Shown: one piece after another, positions 8,808 through 17,194 of the stretch
Layout of the letters: each line of letters opens with the position of its first letter
Numbering within the stretch: position 1 is the first letter of the stretch
Source: Enterobacter ludwigii
GTDB lineage: Bacteria; Pseudomonadota; Gammaproteobacteria; Enterobacterales; Enterobacteriaceae
DNA: 64,000 bases
Assembly (NCBI GenBank): GCA_900068845.1
Contig: CEFQ01000008.1
Location: forward strand, 62,001-126,000
Direction: 5' to 3'
The notes under the pieces: generated by a model
Databases searched by the model: none
Seen by the model: only the letters and a program-made list of their open reading frames with translations
What the model was told of the DNA's origin: nothing
Made by a program: the position numbers and the translations under genes

Positions 8808-9989
8808 ATGACAGCACAGAGAATTGCAATTATCGGTGGCGGCGTTATCGGATTAGCGGTGGCGCGTGCCTTAGCGTTGCAGGGCGTTGACGTTACCGTA
8901 TTCGAACAGCAGCACATCGGTGCGGGTACCAGCAGCACGACGTTTGCCTGGGTTAACTCTAACGGCAAACAGCCCCACAGCTATCACCTGCTCAATGCGC
9001 TCTCGATGGAAGAGCATCTCAAGCTGCAGCATGCGCAGCCGAACGGTTTGCGCTGGCTGGAAACCGGCGGAACCTGGGAATGGGCGGCCGAGGGCGATGC
9101 GCAGCAACGTTTGCTGCAGCGTGCCACTTCATTGCAATCGGTGGGGTATGCGGCACGTGAAGCGTCGCCAGCCGATGTGCTGCGCGATATCCCAGAGCTG
9201 CGGGCGCAGGCCATCAGCGGCAGCGTATGGCATTTCCCGACCGAATCGCTGCTGCATCCGGCGCTTTATCTGGCGCGCTTATGGTCTGAAGCCAAAGCGC
9301 GCGGCGCGGTGCTGTATCAGCAGCAACGTATCAATAGCATCAGCGAAACGGCAGAGCGGGTTACGCTGCAGCTTGAAAACGGCGTGCGGTGGCAGGGGGA
9401 TCGTGTGGTGTTAGCCACCGGGCGCTGGGCCAATCAGCTGCTGAAGTCGCTCGGACTCAATCTGGCGCTGCTGGATACCAGCAAACCGAACGCGGTGGCC
9501 TGCAGTTTTCTGGTGCGTACCGCGCCGCAGCCGCTGTCGCTCAATGCCAATCTCATCTCTCCACAACTCAATGTACGCCCGGACGGCGGCGGACGTTTGC
9601 TGCTACAAGCCTTAGAATTGGATCATTTGGCCGATTCTGCCGCACCTCCCTCGATCACTAGCGAGATCGCTGCACAGTTCCGCGAACGTTATCACGCACT
9701 GTTTGCGGATGCGGGCGAGCTGCAGATAGAACAGATTGTGGTGGGGCAACGTGCGCGTCCTGCAGACGGTTTACCAGCCTTGGGTTATGTCACCGCCCAT
9801 CAGCGCGTGTATGTGGCGGTGACACACAGCGGCATCACGCTGTCGCCGTTGATTGGCAAGCTGGTGGCTGAAGAGCTCATCAATGATGTGGCGAGTGAAT
9901 TGCTGAGCGACTTCCGCCCGCAGCGTCTGCTGGGTAAAAGCGTGGATGCGTTCGCGCCCATCAAGCGCAACTTCCCGGCGGCACAGTAA
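8808..9989 (+). CDS. FAD-dependent oxidoreductase (DAO family)
   Basis: A 393-residue flavoenzyme of the D-amino-acid oxidase/dehydrogenase superfamily. The N-terminus RIAIIGGGVIGLAVARALALQG is the FAD Rossmann fold, followed by ERxxxGxGTSS-like EQQHIGAGTSSTTFAW. The C-terminal VYVAVTHSGITLSPLIGKLVAEEL closes the FAD site. Substrate unknown; an amine or amino acid is likely. It follows the 2-hydroxyacid dehydrogenase on the same strand after 118 nt, so a functional link (amino acid to 2-oxoacid to 2-hydroxyacid) is possible but unproven. Confidence 0.85.
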   Translation: MTAQRIAIIGGGVIGLAVARALALQGVDVTVFEQQHIGAGTSSTTFAWVNSNGKQPHSYHLLNALSMEEHLKLQHAQPNGLRWLETGGTWEWAAEGDAQQRLLQRATSLQSVGYAAREASPADVLRDIPELRAQAISGSVWHFPTESLLHPALYLARLWSEAKARGAVLYQQQRINSISETAERVTLQLENGVRWQGDRVVLATGRWANQLLKSLGLNLALLDTSKPNAVACSFLVRTAPQPLSLNANLISPQLNVRPDGGGRLLLQALELDHLADSAAPPSITSEIAAQFRERYHALFADAGELQIEQIVVGQRARPADGLPALGYVTAHQRVYVAVTHSGITLSPLIGKLVAEELINDVASELLSDFRPQRLLGKSVDAFAPIKRNFPAAQ

Positions 9990-10014
9990 TGAGGGATATT
10001 ACAACGTCATGATC

Positions 10015-10030
10015 GCCGCCCGCAGGCGGC
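10015..10030. terminator. Short GC hairpin between convergent genes
   Basis: GCCGCC-CGCA-GGCGGC, a 6-bp perfect stem in the 58-nt gap between the convergent flavoenzyme and OtsA-like genes. There is no proper U-tract on either strand, so it is at best a weak bidirectional terminator. Confidence 0.35.
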
Positions 10031-10047
10031 ATCATTCCTTCTCAGGA

Positions 10048-11568
10048 TTAATAACGCAGCCGCCCACTAAAACCATTGGAAATAATCGCACCTGACTTTA
10101 GTGTTAAATCGACATCCTGTTCCCGCGGCTGTAGTGCATTGATGAAGTTTTCGGCCCATTTGTGGCAATCATGCAGGTGCAGATTTTTGATCAGGTTAGC
10201 ATGACGTTCGCGACGCACCGACAGGGGCATGATGAGCGCGGTATGAATGGCATCCGCTATTGCATCGGGATCGTAAGGATTCACCAATAACGCGCCCTGC
10301 ATCTGCTCGGCGGCACCGGCAAACTGCGACAGAATCAGCACGCCGGGATTGGCACGATCCTGCACGGCCACATAGGTTTTCGCCATCAAACTCATCCCGG
10401 CTATCAGCGGTGTGACCAGCGCCACGCGCGCGGCTCGGTAAAATCCGCACAGTTCTTCACGCGAATAATGATTGCTCAAATATCTCACCGGATACCAGTT
10501 CAGCTCGCCATGCACGCCGTTCATTTCGCCGCAGCGGCTCTCCAAATCGCGCGATAACTCCTTAATGCGATGGCTATAACCGGATGCCGCTGAAGCCAGC
10601 TGTACCAGTGAAAATTGGTGGTGATACTCCTCGTGTTGCCGCAGTAACACCTCAATCGCACTAATGCGGTAGGGCGTTCCGGTGCTGTCGTCAAAATGCC
10701 CGCCGCTGAGGATGAGATTCTCCGGTAAGGTTGCACGACACTGCTGCTCCATATACTGGCAGCTATTGCTTTCGGCTAACGCGCTGGTTTCTGCGGTATC
10801 GATGCCTACCGGAAATACGCCTACCCGAATCTGGCGGCCATGAATGCGCAGCGTGTAAGGCGTTTGGCGTTCACAACGGAATCTGGATTCTATCCATGCA
10901 GTGAAATTGTTCATGTCGTGGGTGGTCTGGAAGCCAATCAGATCGGCGCACAATAATGAATCGGCCAGATAGCGCCAGTTCGGCACTGATTCAAATGATT
11001 GTCCCGCCGGGAACGGTTGATGGAAAAAGAAACCGATACGATTTATCAGGCCGGCATCACGCAGCATTTTAATGGTGGGAATCAGGTGATAATCCTGTAA
11101 CCAAATATCATCATCGGGCATAGCGTATTCACTGATGGCGCGCGTGTAGGTTTCATTCAGTTTCATATAACCGATTTGGCTGCTGGTGGAAAAACGCGCC
11201 ATGTCGGGACGCTGATGAAATACCGGCCATAATCCCTGATGGATGTATTGATGATAACCTTCTTCATATTCCGCTTTGGTTAACCGGAACGTAAGGGTAT
11301 CGAATTCTTTACCACTATTAAAATTCAGTTCACGATGAGGTTCAGTTGTAAAAGATTCAAACTCCCCACTCCATTTGACCCACATGCCGCCGCGACGCGT
11401 GAGAATGCTTTCATAAATGGTCGAAAGGGTTGAAGCATTATTTTGATTGTGCGATACCAAAATTAAGCCTGACATAGGTTTCATCCGTTGCTTAACCTGC
11501 CGGTTGTGAATATGGGGCAGAGAATTGAAGAGGGGTTGGCGCAATAAAAATTGCATAATGCCGCTCAT
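10048..11568 (-). CDS. Degenerate trehalose-6-phosphate synthase-like protein (GT20 fold)
   Basis: About 506 residues aligning end to end with OtsA: LWPVFHQRPDM, IWLQDYHLIP, IGFFFHQPFP, ANPGVLILSQFAGAAEQM and ALLVNPYDPD are all recognisable. Yet the substrate-binding residues known from E. coli OtsA are replaced: Arg9 by Asn (VSHNQ), Arg262/Lys267 by His and Thr (GGHFDDSTGTP), Arg300 lost, and Asp361/Glu369 by Ala and Thr (PLIAGMSLMAKTYV). The frame is clean, so selection on a non-catalytic or altered function is likely. It lies about 18 nt behind a GNAT gene. Start uncertain: GTG 11577, ATG 11568 or ATGs near 11484/11475, where OtsA homology begins. Confidence 0.82.
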   Translation of the reverse strand: MSGIMQFLLRQPLFNSLPHIHNRQVKQRMKPMSGLILVSHNQNNASTLSTIYESILTRRGGMWVKWSGEFESFTTEPHRELNFNSGKEFDTLTFRLTKAEYEEGYHQYIHQGLWPVFHQRPDMARFSTSSQIGYMKLNETYTRAISEYAMPDDDIWLQDYHLIPTIKMLRDAGLINRIGFFFHQPFPAGQSFESVPNWRYLADSLLCADLIGFQTTHDMNNFTAWIESRFRCERQTPYTLRIHGRQIRVGVFPVGIDTAETSALAESNSCQYMEQQCRATLPENLILSGGHFDDSTGTPYRISAIEVLLRQHEEYHHQFSLVQLASAASGYSHRIKELSRDLESRCGEMNGVHGELNWYPVRYLSNHYSREELCGFYRAARVALVTPLIAGMSLMAKTYVAVQDRANPGVLILSQFAGAAEQMQGALLVNPYDPDAIADAIHTALIMPLSVRRERHANLIKNLHLHDCHKWAENFINALQPREQDVDLTLKSGAIISNGFSGRLRY

Positions 11569-11586
11569 GATAGACACTCACACGTG

Positions 11587-12126
11587 TTAATGGACCGGTG
11601 AGAACTGACCGCTTACGTTATGCGCATGAACCTGCACAAGGTGCATTTCAGGCATATTTTCAACCGGTTTGAAGCCATTCTTTTTCAGGAAATGCGAGGC
11701 GTCGCTTCCCCAGCCAATAACGGTTTGGCTTTTATGCATCGCCGGATGTGTCAGGCAGCAACTCAGCAGCCATGAGCCTAATCCGATGAAGCGGTATTCT
11801 GGCGAAATATAGATATCCCGGATGATGGCGGTACCGGCTAAATCCGAAACGATGCGCGCGAAACCGATTTGGCGCTCATTACGGTAAACGCCAAAACACA
11901 GACTGCCGCGCAAGGCTAAGGCAATATGTCGCTTATCTGAATCGTGAGGGCTCAAGACTGAAAATAGAAAGTGCGTATCGAGTAACGTTTTATCCGTGCT
12001 AATTGAAAAATCGCCTTTAAACCATTTACGCGGTGACAGCATTTTAAGCCGTTGTTGTTCTGCCAGGTCAGCAACCGCAGACCTGCTGTTAATTGATCCG
12101 CTGCCTGTTAATTCGATGCTTTTCAT
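11587..12126 (-). CDS. GNAT-type N-acetyltransferase
   Basis: A 179-residue protein whose second half is a GNAT fold: FGVYRNERQIGFARIVSDL (beta 2-3), IIRDIYISPEYRFIGLGSWLL with the acetyl-CoA pyrophosphate loop RFIGLG, and a C-terminal DASHFLKKNGFKPVE. The first 40 residues are extra to the fold and polar. The gene starts an operon with the OtsA-like pseudo-enzyme. The target (small molecule or the partner protein) is unknown. The SD AAGGA lies 10 nt before the ATG. Confidence 0.78.
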   Translation of the reverse strand: MKSIELTGSGSINSRSAVADLAEQQRLKMLSPRKWFKGDFSISTDKTLLDTHFLFSVLSPHDSDKRHIALALRGSLCFGVYRNERQIGFARIVSDLAGTAIIRDIYISPEYRFIGLGSWLLSCCLTHPAMHKSQTVIGWGSDASHFLKKNGFKPVENMPEMHLVQVHAHNVSGQFSPVH

Positions 12127-12388
12127 CTTTCGCTATTCCTTTAAATCTTTAAGGCTGTCGATGGTTTTAATCTATCCGACCGCCCCGTAAAAAAGTCGTA
12201 AAAATAGTGATGAGAGTTATAAAAATTCAATACATTTTTGCTTGGATAATTTATCTGTTGAATTGTAATGGCACTAAATGAGTTTTCAGGGCATTAGATA
12301 ATGTTGAGTGGAAAAGTCGACGCGCTCAGGCGGTAACCACTATCATCAGAAACGACATTTACTATTTTTCATTTCACATGGAGGCAGC

Positions 12389-13414
12389 ATGAAAATTGGC
12401 ATTGTGGGTTACGGTACCGGCGGCAAAAATTTCCACGCCCCCTTTATTGCAGCAGCAAAAGGATTGGAGCTGGCGGGTATTGTTGCACGTGCGCCTGCAA
12501 CCATCGCAAAAGTGAAAGCGGATTTCCCCAATGTGGCAATTTTTGCCAGTCTGACTGACATGCTGGCGGCTGGCGTGGATATTGTCACCATCACCACGCC
12601 GGCGCAAACCCGCCGCGAGTTGGTTCTGGAAGCAATTGATGCCGGTGTGGCGGTGATCGCTGATAAACCTTTTGCGCCCAACGCTAAAACCGGTCGCGAG
12701 CTGGCCGCTGCGGCTGCCGCGAAAGGTGTGGTGCTGGGGGTGTACCACAATCGTCGTTTTGATGCTGATATGCAGACGCTGAAGAAACTGATCGAGCAAC
12801 AACGCTTAGGCAAGGTTTGGCGTTTGCATAACCGCATGGATCTCGACGAGCCGCAAACGTTGGAAGGTGGCCCGAATGGTGGATTGTTACGCGATATGGG
12901 TAGTCACCTGGTTGATCAGGCATTGTGGCTACTGGGCCCAGTTAACAGCGTCTATGCCCAGTTGGATAGCATTGAGGTAGCTGAAGGGCCAACCGACGCG
13001 GGTTTCTTTATTACCCTGACACATGTCAATGGCAGCCACTCTTACGTTTCTTCAAGCAAAGTTAATCGACTTGTGGCGCGTGAGTTGCGCGTGTACGGCG
13101 AGAAAGGCAGCTATCTGTCGCAAGGCACGGATGTGCAGGCGCAGGCGATTTTCGCCGGTAAACGCCCAGCCGATGACTTAGCAGGTTGGGGTTATGAGCA
13201 GCGTGAACACTGGGGCACTTTGCATATTGCTGAAGGCGAGGAAGCGGTTCCGTCAGAGCAGGGTGCGTATCACGCTTACTACGAAGCATTTGTCGACGCG
13301 GTACGTAACGGTACTGAACCGCCGGTCACCGCCGATCAGGCAATTGCAGTGCTGACGGTATTGGATGCCGCTTTTATTAGTGCGCGTGAAAACCGTGTGG
13401 TGACGCTGGAATAA
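12389..13414 (+). CDS. Gfo/Idh/MocA family oxidoreductase
   Basis: A 341-residue NAD(P)-dependent sugar or polyol dehydrogenase type protein. MKIGIVGYGTGGKNFHAPFI is the Rossmann loop; ADKPFAPNA stands where the family has EKP, with the conserved lysine kept; the C-terminal alpha/beta domain includes LRDMGSHLVDQALWLLG. The ATG at 12389 follows GGAGG by 4 nt and is preferred over an upstream in-frame extension from 12308. No sugar pathway genes adjoin, so the substrate cannot be inferred. Confidence 0.87.
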   Translation: MKIGIVGYGTGGKNFHAPFIAAAKGLELAGIVARAPATIAKVKADFPNVAIFASLTDMLAAGVDIVTITTPAQTRRELVLEAIDAGVAVIADKPFAPNAKTGRELAAAAAAKGVVLGVYHNRRFDADMQTLKKLIEQQRLGKVWRLHNRMDLDEPQTLEGGPNGGLLRDMGSHLVDQALWLLGPVNSVYAQLDSIEVAEGPTDAGFFITLTHVNGSHSYVSSSKVNRLVARELRVYGEKGSYLSQGTDVQAQAIFAGKRPADDLAGWGYEQREHWGTLHIAEGEEAVPSEQGAYHAYYEAFVDAVRNGTEPPVTADQAIAVLTVLDAAFISARENRVVTLE

Positions 13415-13420
13415 ATCTGC

Positions 13421-13447
13421 ATCGCGCCGATCCTGGAGCGGCGCGAT
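13421..13447 (+). terminator. Hairpin after the Gfo/Idh gene
   Basis: Perfect 9-bp stem ATCGCGCCG ... CGGCGCGAT with a 9-nt loop, followed by TTTA. It lies 7 nt after the stop codon at 13414. It resembles a short relative of the TAGCGGCGC palindrome family found elsewhere in the window. Confidence 0.45.
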
Positions 13448-13563
13448 TTAGCTCGCACCTGAATGGTGGATCTTGCCCTATCTCGAGAGTGCGCAATACA
13501 TTGCGCCGCTTCGGAACGTGCGTACAATGGCCGCCGTTCAGACGTGAATCAGAGAGGTTTGTT

Positions 13564-14067
13564 GTGTCGACGTTAGTGTTTAGAGAAGCCAGCCTGGCAG
13601 ATGTGGATCGGTGTTACGCGATAGAAATTGATGCCTACGAAGGTGATGAAGCCGCCACGCGCGAAAAAATTGCCACTCGCATCGCGCAGTATCCGCAAGG
13701 ATTTTTATGTCTGGAAACAGACGGTAAGGTGATTGGCTTTATCAACGCCGGTTGCGCTTGGGAAGTTGTGATGTCGGATGAAGCCTTCAAAGAGTTGATT
13801 GGCCACGATCCGGCAGCGCCTAACGCCGTCATCATGTCGGTGGTGCTCGATCCCGCTTATCAGGGTAAAGGTTATGCATCGCTGTTGATGCAGCAGTTTA
13901 TCAAGCTGATGAAGAATATGGACAAGCAAACCATTCATTTAATGTGCAAAACCCAGCACGTCGAGCTGTATAAAAAATGGGGCTATCAGTACGTCAAACC
14001 GTCGAATTCTGAGCATGGCGGGATGGCGTGGCATGAGATGTTGATGACATTGTCATTCACGGGGTAA
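13564..14067 (+). CDS. GNAT family N-acetyltransferase
   Basis: A 167-residue complete GNAT protein: LVFREASLADVDRCYAIEIDAY (beta1-alpha1), GKVIGFINAG, then VIMSVVLDPAYQGKGYASLLMQQFI, where QGKGYA is the acetyl-CoA loop (Q/RxxGxG/A), and VELYKKWGYQYVKP at the end. It is of the arylalkylamine-acetyltransferase-like type. The reading frame is open from 13489, but GTG 13564 is preceded by AGAGAGG at proper spacing and begins where family homology begins. Confidence 0.83.
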   Translation: MSTLVFREASLADVDRCYAIEIDAYEGDEAATREKIATRIAQYPQGFLCLETDGKVIGFINAGCAWEVVMSDEAFKELIGHDPAAPNAVIMSVVLDPAYQGKGYASLLMQQFIKLMKNMDKQTIHLMCKTQHVELYKKWGYQYVKPSNSEHGGMAWHEMLMTLSFTG

Positions 14068-14122
14068 ACACCGTTAGTATGGAGCCAGACCGCTAAACTC
14101 TGCACGAAATGCTCGGACATTC

Positions 14123-14164
14123 TGTAGCGGCGCGCTTTATCGCGAAACAAAGTGCGCCGCTACA
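14123..14164. repeat. TAGCGGCGC palindromic repeat, copy 1
   Basis: Arms TGTAGCGGCGC and GCGCCGCTACA, 11 bp perfect, around a 20-nt centre. It lies between a GNAT gene and the convergent antirepressor-like gene. Same arms occur at 46456, 51119 and 60935, always outside genes. Confidence 0.8.
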
Positions 14165-14178
14165 ATGCCTGCGCACAT

Positions 14179-14889
14179 CTAAGCAGCCACACCTTTCGGC
14201 TGAGCCGACAGATGCCCCGCCCATAAACTGGCCACCCATTTCACGCCTTTGGCGGTGAAGCGTGCTTGTGAGAAAGCGTGTTGATTCTCGCCACGTCCGG
14301 AGCGAAGGGTAAAATAACCCGCCTGCATATGGTGCTGCTGCGGTGCCAGCGACCCTTTTTCGCGATACATGATGTTGCGTTCTAACAGGAATTCGCGAAA
14401 CTCAGTTTCCTTTACTTTCAACATTTTGCACAGCTGACGAAAGCCGAGTGAGTCTTCGATCTCCACAAAGCGATCAAAAAACTCTGCCTTTGGAGCAGAC
14501 AACGCAAGTTGCTGCTCGGCCGCGCGGCGCTGCTCAAACTGTTCTGCCCAGGCACGAGCCGCTTCCGCCGGATTAGTGAAATCAGGCAAATGAGTAAACT
14601 GTTCACGCTGCTGCCAAAGATCGAGTAATTCGGCAGTGAAGCCAGGCGAAAGCCGGGCTACGGCTAATAATGAATCGCGCTTATTAAGATGAAACGCCTG
14701 CCGCACTTCACCCTGATGCTCATAGAGATTCACCGTCAAAGGTTGAGAAAGGCGCTGTGCGGTTTCCAGGCTTTTAATCAAGCGCTTCACTTCGCCATGC
14801 GTGATGCCAGTAACGTGGGCAATTTCGCGGCTGCTCATCATCATCGATGCATTCAAAGCAGACAGACTTTCCGTTGAGATCATCATCAT
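14179..14889 (-). CDS. Phage antirepressor-like protein (KilAC-type C-terminus)
   Basis: A 236-residue probable DNA-binding regulator. The N-terminal third (SSREIAHVTGITHGEVKRLIKSL) is a Rha-type HTH; the C-terminal part (LSAPKAEFFDRFVEIEDSLGFRQLCKMLKVKETEFREFLLERNIMYRE) matches the KilAC/antirepressor pattern, ending with FTAKGVKWVASLW. A GTG and three consecutive ATGs compete as start; ATG 14889 has AGAGGT 4-5 nt upstream. A LexA-type box at 14944-14963 lies about 55 nt upstream of the start. It stands alone, with no other phage gene around, so it is a prophage remnant or a domesticated regulator. Confidence 0.78.
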   Translation of the reverse strand: MMMISTESLSALNASMMMSSREIAHVTGITHGEVKRLIKSLETAQRLSQPLTVNLYEHQGEVRQAFHLNKRDSLLAVARLSPGFTAELLDLWQQREQFTHLPDFTNPAEAARAWAEQFEQRRAAEQQLALSAPKAEFFDRFVEIEDSLGFRQLCKMLKVKETEFREFLLERNIMYREKGSLAPQQHHMQAGYFTLRSGRGENQHAFSQARFTAKGVKWVASLWAGHLSAQPKGVAA

Positions 14890-14943
14890 TATCACCTCTT
14901 GCAGACTTACTCAGCCCTGTGGCTGTTGAATAAGTATACGCAA

Positions 14944-14963
14944 TACTGTTTATATATCCAGTA
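14944..14963. promoter_or_regulatory. LexA (SOS) box candidate
   Basis: Reads TACTG-N10-CAGTA, with an AT-rich alternating centre very close to the enterobacterial LexA consensus. It stands 55 nt upstream of the antirepressor-like gene, inside the region where its promoter must lie. The other side (gene at 15229) is 265 nt away, so control of the minus-strand gene is more likely. Confidence 0.65.
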
Positions 14964-15228
14964 TTAATTTTAACCGTTTTTCTAAGATGTTCAGCTTTGC
15001 GTAACGTTTCACAAAGCTGAGGCCATCTCCCGCAATCCCGGCGCTCTACGTATTCTCTTAAAGTGAGGTTTCGGCAGTTTATTAAATTGTCGCGATGAGC
15101 GCTGTTTGATAATTTTGAGCCAATTTTCCGGGCTTTTATCGGCTTTCTGCAGCATGACATGCAGGGCTGATGTGTGCCTTTTTGACAGCAATAAGTAGTT
15201 AACTGGCGGCTGTGCCGCTGGAGAAACG

Positions 15229-16224
15229 ATGAAAAAGAATAAATTTAAAACCCATCTGGTCTCATTAGGTTTACTGGCGGAAAAAAAGCTGACTAAACGC
15301 AAAAGGTTGCCCAATTACAACCCGGCCGCAGAGCAGGATATTATTTTGCTGGCAGGCCAGACCGCGCCAGCCGCTATTCCACGTCAGATATGGATGTATT
15401 GGGAAAGTGAAACGCTGCCGGAGGAAGTTCAGATCTTTGTCGATAAGATCGTGCGTGAAAATCCGGGTTATCTGGTAACCGTTATCAATAACCTCAATCT
15501 CCAGCACTATCTGCCCGATCTGCAGTTCGTGCATCAGGATATGCGCCCTTCACACAAAAGTGACGTTATCAGGCTGGAACTGCTGCACCGCTATGGCGGT
15601 ATCTGGATGGATGCCACTATCATTCTCAACCGCACGATGGACACGTTGCTGGCGGTGAATGTTGATAATCGCTATGACCTGATTGCGTTTTATCGCGACA
15701 GTTCCACGCTGGATAAAGCCTATCCGGTGATTGAATCCTGGTTTCTGGCCGCACCTAAACATAACGCTTTCATCGCCCGCTGGTTACATTTTTTCCGACC
15801 GATTGTCGAGGTGGGTGCCGACGAGTTTTTCCGTCGTCTTCTCGCGCTGCCAGATTACGAAACCATTGTTCAGGGAATTACGCCGCCGGATTATCTGGTG
15901 GTGTATATCGCGCAGCAGCAGGCATTACGTGAAAACAATCAGTACAACTTCTATCTGCGCAAATGCGAAGCCAGCGCGCTGCTCTATCAAAGTCTGGTGG
16001 AATGGCGTCCAGTGAAATTGAGCCGCATGCTGATGGTGGATCGCCTGCCGGAAGTGTTGCCGCCACTCACTAAACTGACGGGATTTGACCGCAAATATCT
16101 GGATACCAACCTGAAATATGGCGTAGTGAACAAAGACAGCTTGTTGGGTCAGATTCTTTTAACCAGCCAGGAGGGCGCCCGCCCGCAGACACCTGTTCCG
16201 GCGTTGACGAGCAAGGCTGGATAA
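15229..16224 (+). CDS. Capsular polysaccharide synthesis-type glycosyltransferase
   Basis: A 331-residue protein of the Caps_synth/GT32-like group. PRQIWMYWESETLPEEV opens the nucleotide-sugar fold, and HKSDVIRLELLHRYGGIWMDATI contains the SDxxR...YGGIYxDxD-type metal/donor site, here GGIWMDAT. No signal peptide; the N-terminus is basic. It stands alone, without a polysaccharide locus, so acceptor and product are unknown. The 330 nt upstream hold the LexA-type box and otherwise nothing recognisable. Confidence 0.82.
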   Translation: MKKNKFKTHLVSLGLLAEKKLTKRKRLPNYNPAAEQDIILLAGQTAPAAIPRQIWMYWESETLPEEVQIFVDKIVRENPGYLVTVINNLNLQHYLPDLQFVHQDMRPSHKSDVIRLELLHRYGGIWMDATIILNRTMDTLLAVNVDNRYDLIAFYRDSSTLDKAYPVIESWFLAAPKHNAFIARWLHFFRPIVEVGADEFFRRLLALPDYETIVQGITPPDYLVVYIAQQQALRENNQYNFYLRKCEASALLYQSLVEWRPVKLSRMLMVDRLPEVLPPLTKLTGFDRKYLDTNLKYGVVNKDSLLGQILLTSQEGARPQTPVPALTSKAG

Positions 16225-17079
16225 TCAGGGGTTGATTAACTGCTGCAGTGCCGCGGCGCTGGTTTCATCGTCCGGCACATACACCAGTAGACGATCGCCG
16301 TTACGTGACGCCGACCACCAGTTATTTTGCCGCAGCGTCAGTTCGCCTACTTCGGCGCGATAAAAGCGTTTCACGCGGTTCTCCACCTGGCCCAATTCAT
16401 AGCGCTGCCAGGTGTGAGCAAACTCATCTGAACTGTTCAACAAGCGGGCAAGAAAACTTTCCCAGTGGGGATCGCCAAGGTGCTCGCCCATCTGTCCGCG
16501 AAACATCGCCACCATTTGCGGCATCACTTCATCCCAGTCATTCAGTGCTTTACGCCAGATCGGATGATTGAATGCCAGCCAGATGCAGTTACGATCTTCT
16601 GGCGCGATTTCTGCCAAATCAACGCCCATCAAGGCACACCACGCGGCGTTGTAACCGAGAATATCGAAGCGCGGCGTTTCAATAATCGCCGGTAATTGGA
16701 TGGCATCAAGCATTTGCTGATTGTGTGCGGCAATTTTGCAACAGGCTGCCACCACACGCATCGAGGGTAACGCATGCCCGGCGAGTGAAAACAGGTGCTG
16801 AGTTTCCACATCATTGCATTGCAACGCGGCAGCAATCGCCGTCAGGGTTTTCGGCGAGGCTTTAATATCGCGCCCTTGTTCCAGCCACGTATACCAGGTC
16901 ACGCCCACATCCGCCAACTGCGCGACTTCTTCACGCCGCAACCCTGGCGTACGGCGGTGACGCATGCGCGGCAAGCCGAGTCGATTGGGATCGAGGTTTT
17001 CGCGGCGCGTTCGCAGAAACGTGCCAAGTAATTTGCGGTTGTTTTGTTCGGTAGTAACAAGCGCGGATGCCAGGCTCAT
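16225..17079 (-). CDS. XRE family regulator with MmyB-like ligand domain
   Basis: A 284-residue repressor type. The HTH (FLRTRRENLDPNRLGLP...RTPGLRREEVAQLADVGVTWYTWLEQGRDIKASPKTLTAIAAAL) is the characteristic MmyB-linked XRE domain, and the C-terminal PAS-like domain (FDILGYNAAWCALMG through NWWSASRNGDRLLVYVPDD) binds small ligands in relatives. ATG 17079 with AAGGA upstream is preferred over the TTG at 17097. It is divergent from a drug-efflux type MFS gene, which it probably represses, the usual pairing for this family. Confidence 0.88.
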   Translation of the reverse strand: MSLASALVTTEQNNRKLLGTFLRTRRENLDPNRLGLPRMRHRRTPGLRREEVAQLADVGVTWYTWLEQGRDIKASPKTLTAIAAALQCNDVETQHLFSLAGHALPSMRVVAACCKIAAHNQQMLDAIQLPAIIETPRFDILGYNAAWCALMGVDLAEIAPEDRNCIWLAFNHPIWRKALNDWDEVMPQMVAMFRGQMGEHLGDPHWESFLARLLNSSDEFAHTWQRYELGQVENRVKRFYRAEVGELTLRQNNWWSASRNGDRLLVYVPDDETSAAALQQLINP

Positions 17080-17194
17080 AAGCAGATCCTTCGACAAGAC
17101 GGGTAGTATTTATACCATGATAATCAAGAACTGGTACCCGTTTAACGGTTAGGCGATGCTATGCCGTACTGACCGCAAAAACAAGGTAAAACCG

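Noticed and set aside
15009..15314. Minus-strand ORFs overlapping the start of the glycosyltransferase gene
   Set aside because: They are antisense to a well-supported gene and to the LexA-box region and have no recognisable domain.
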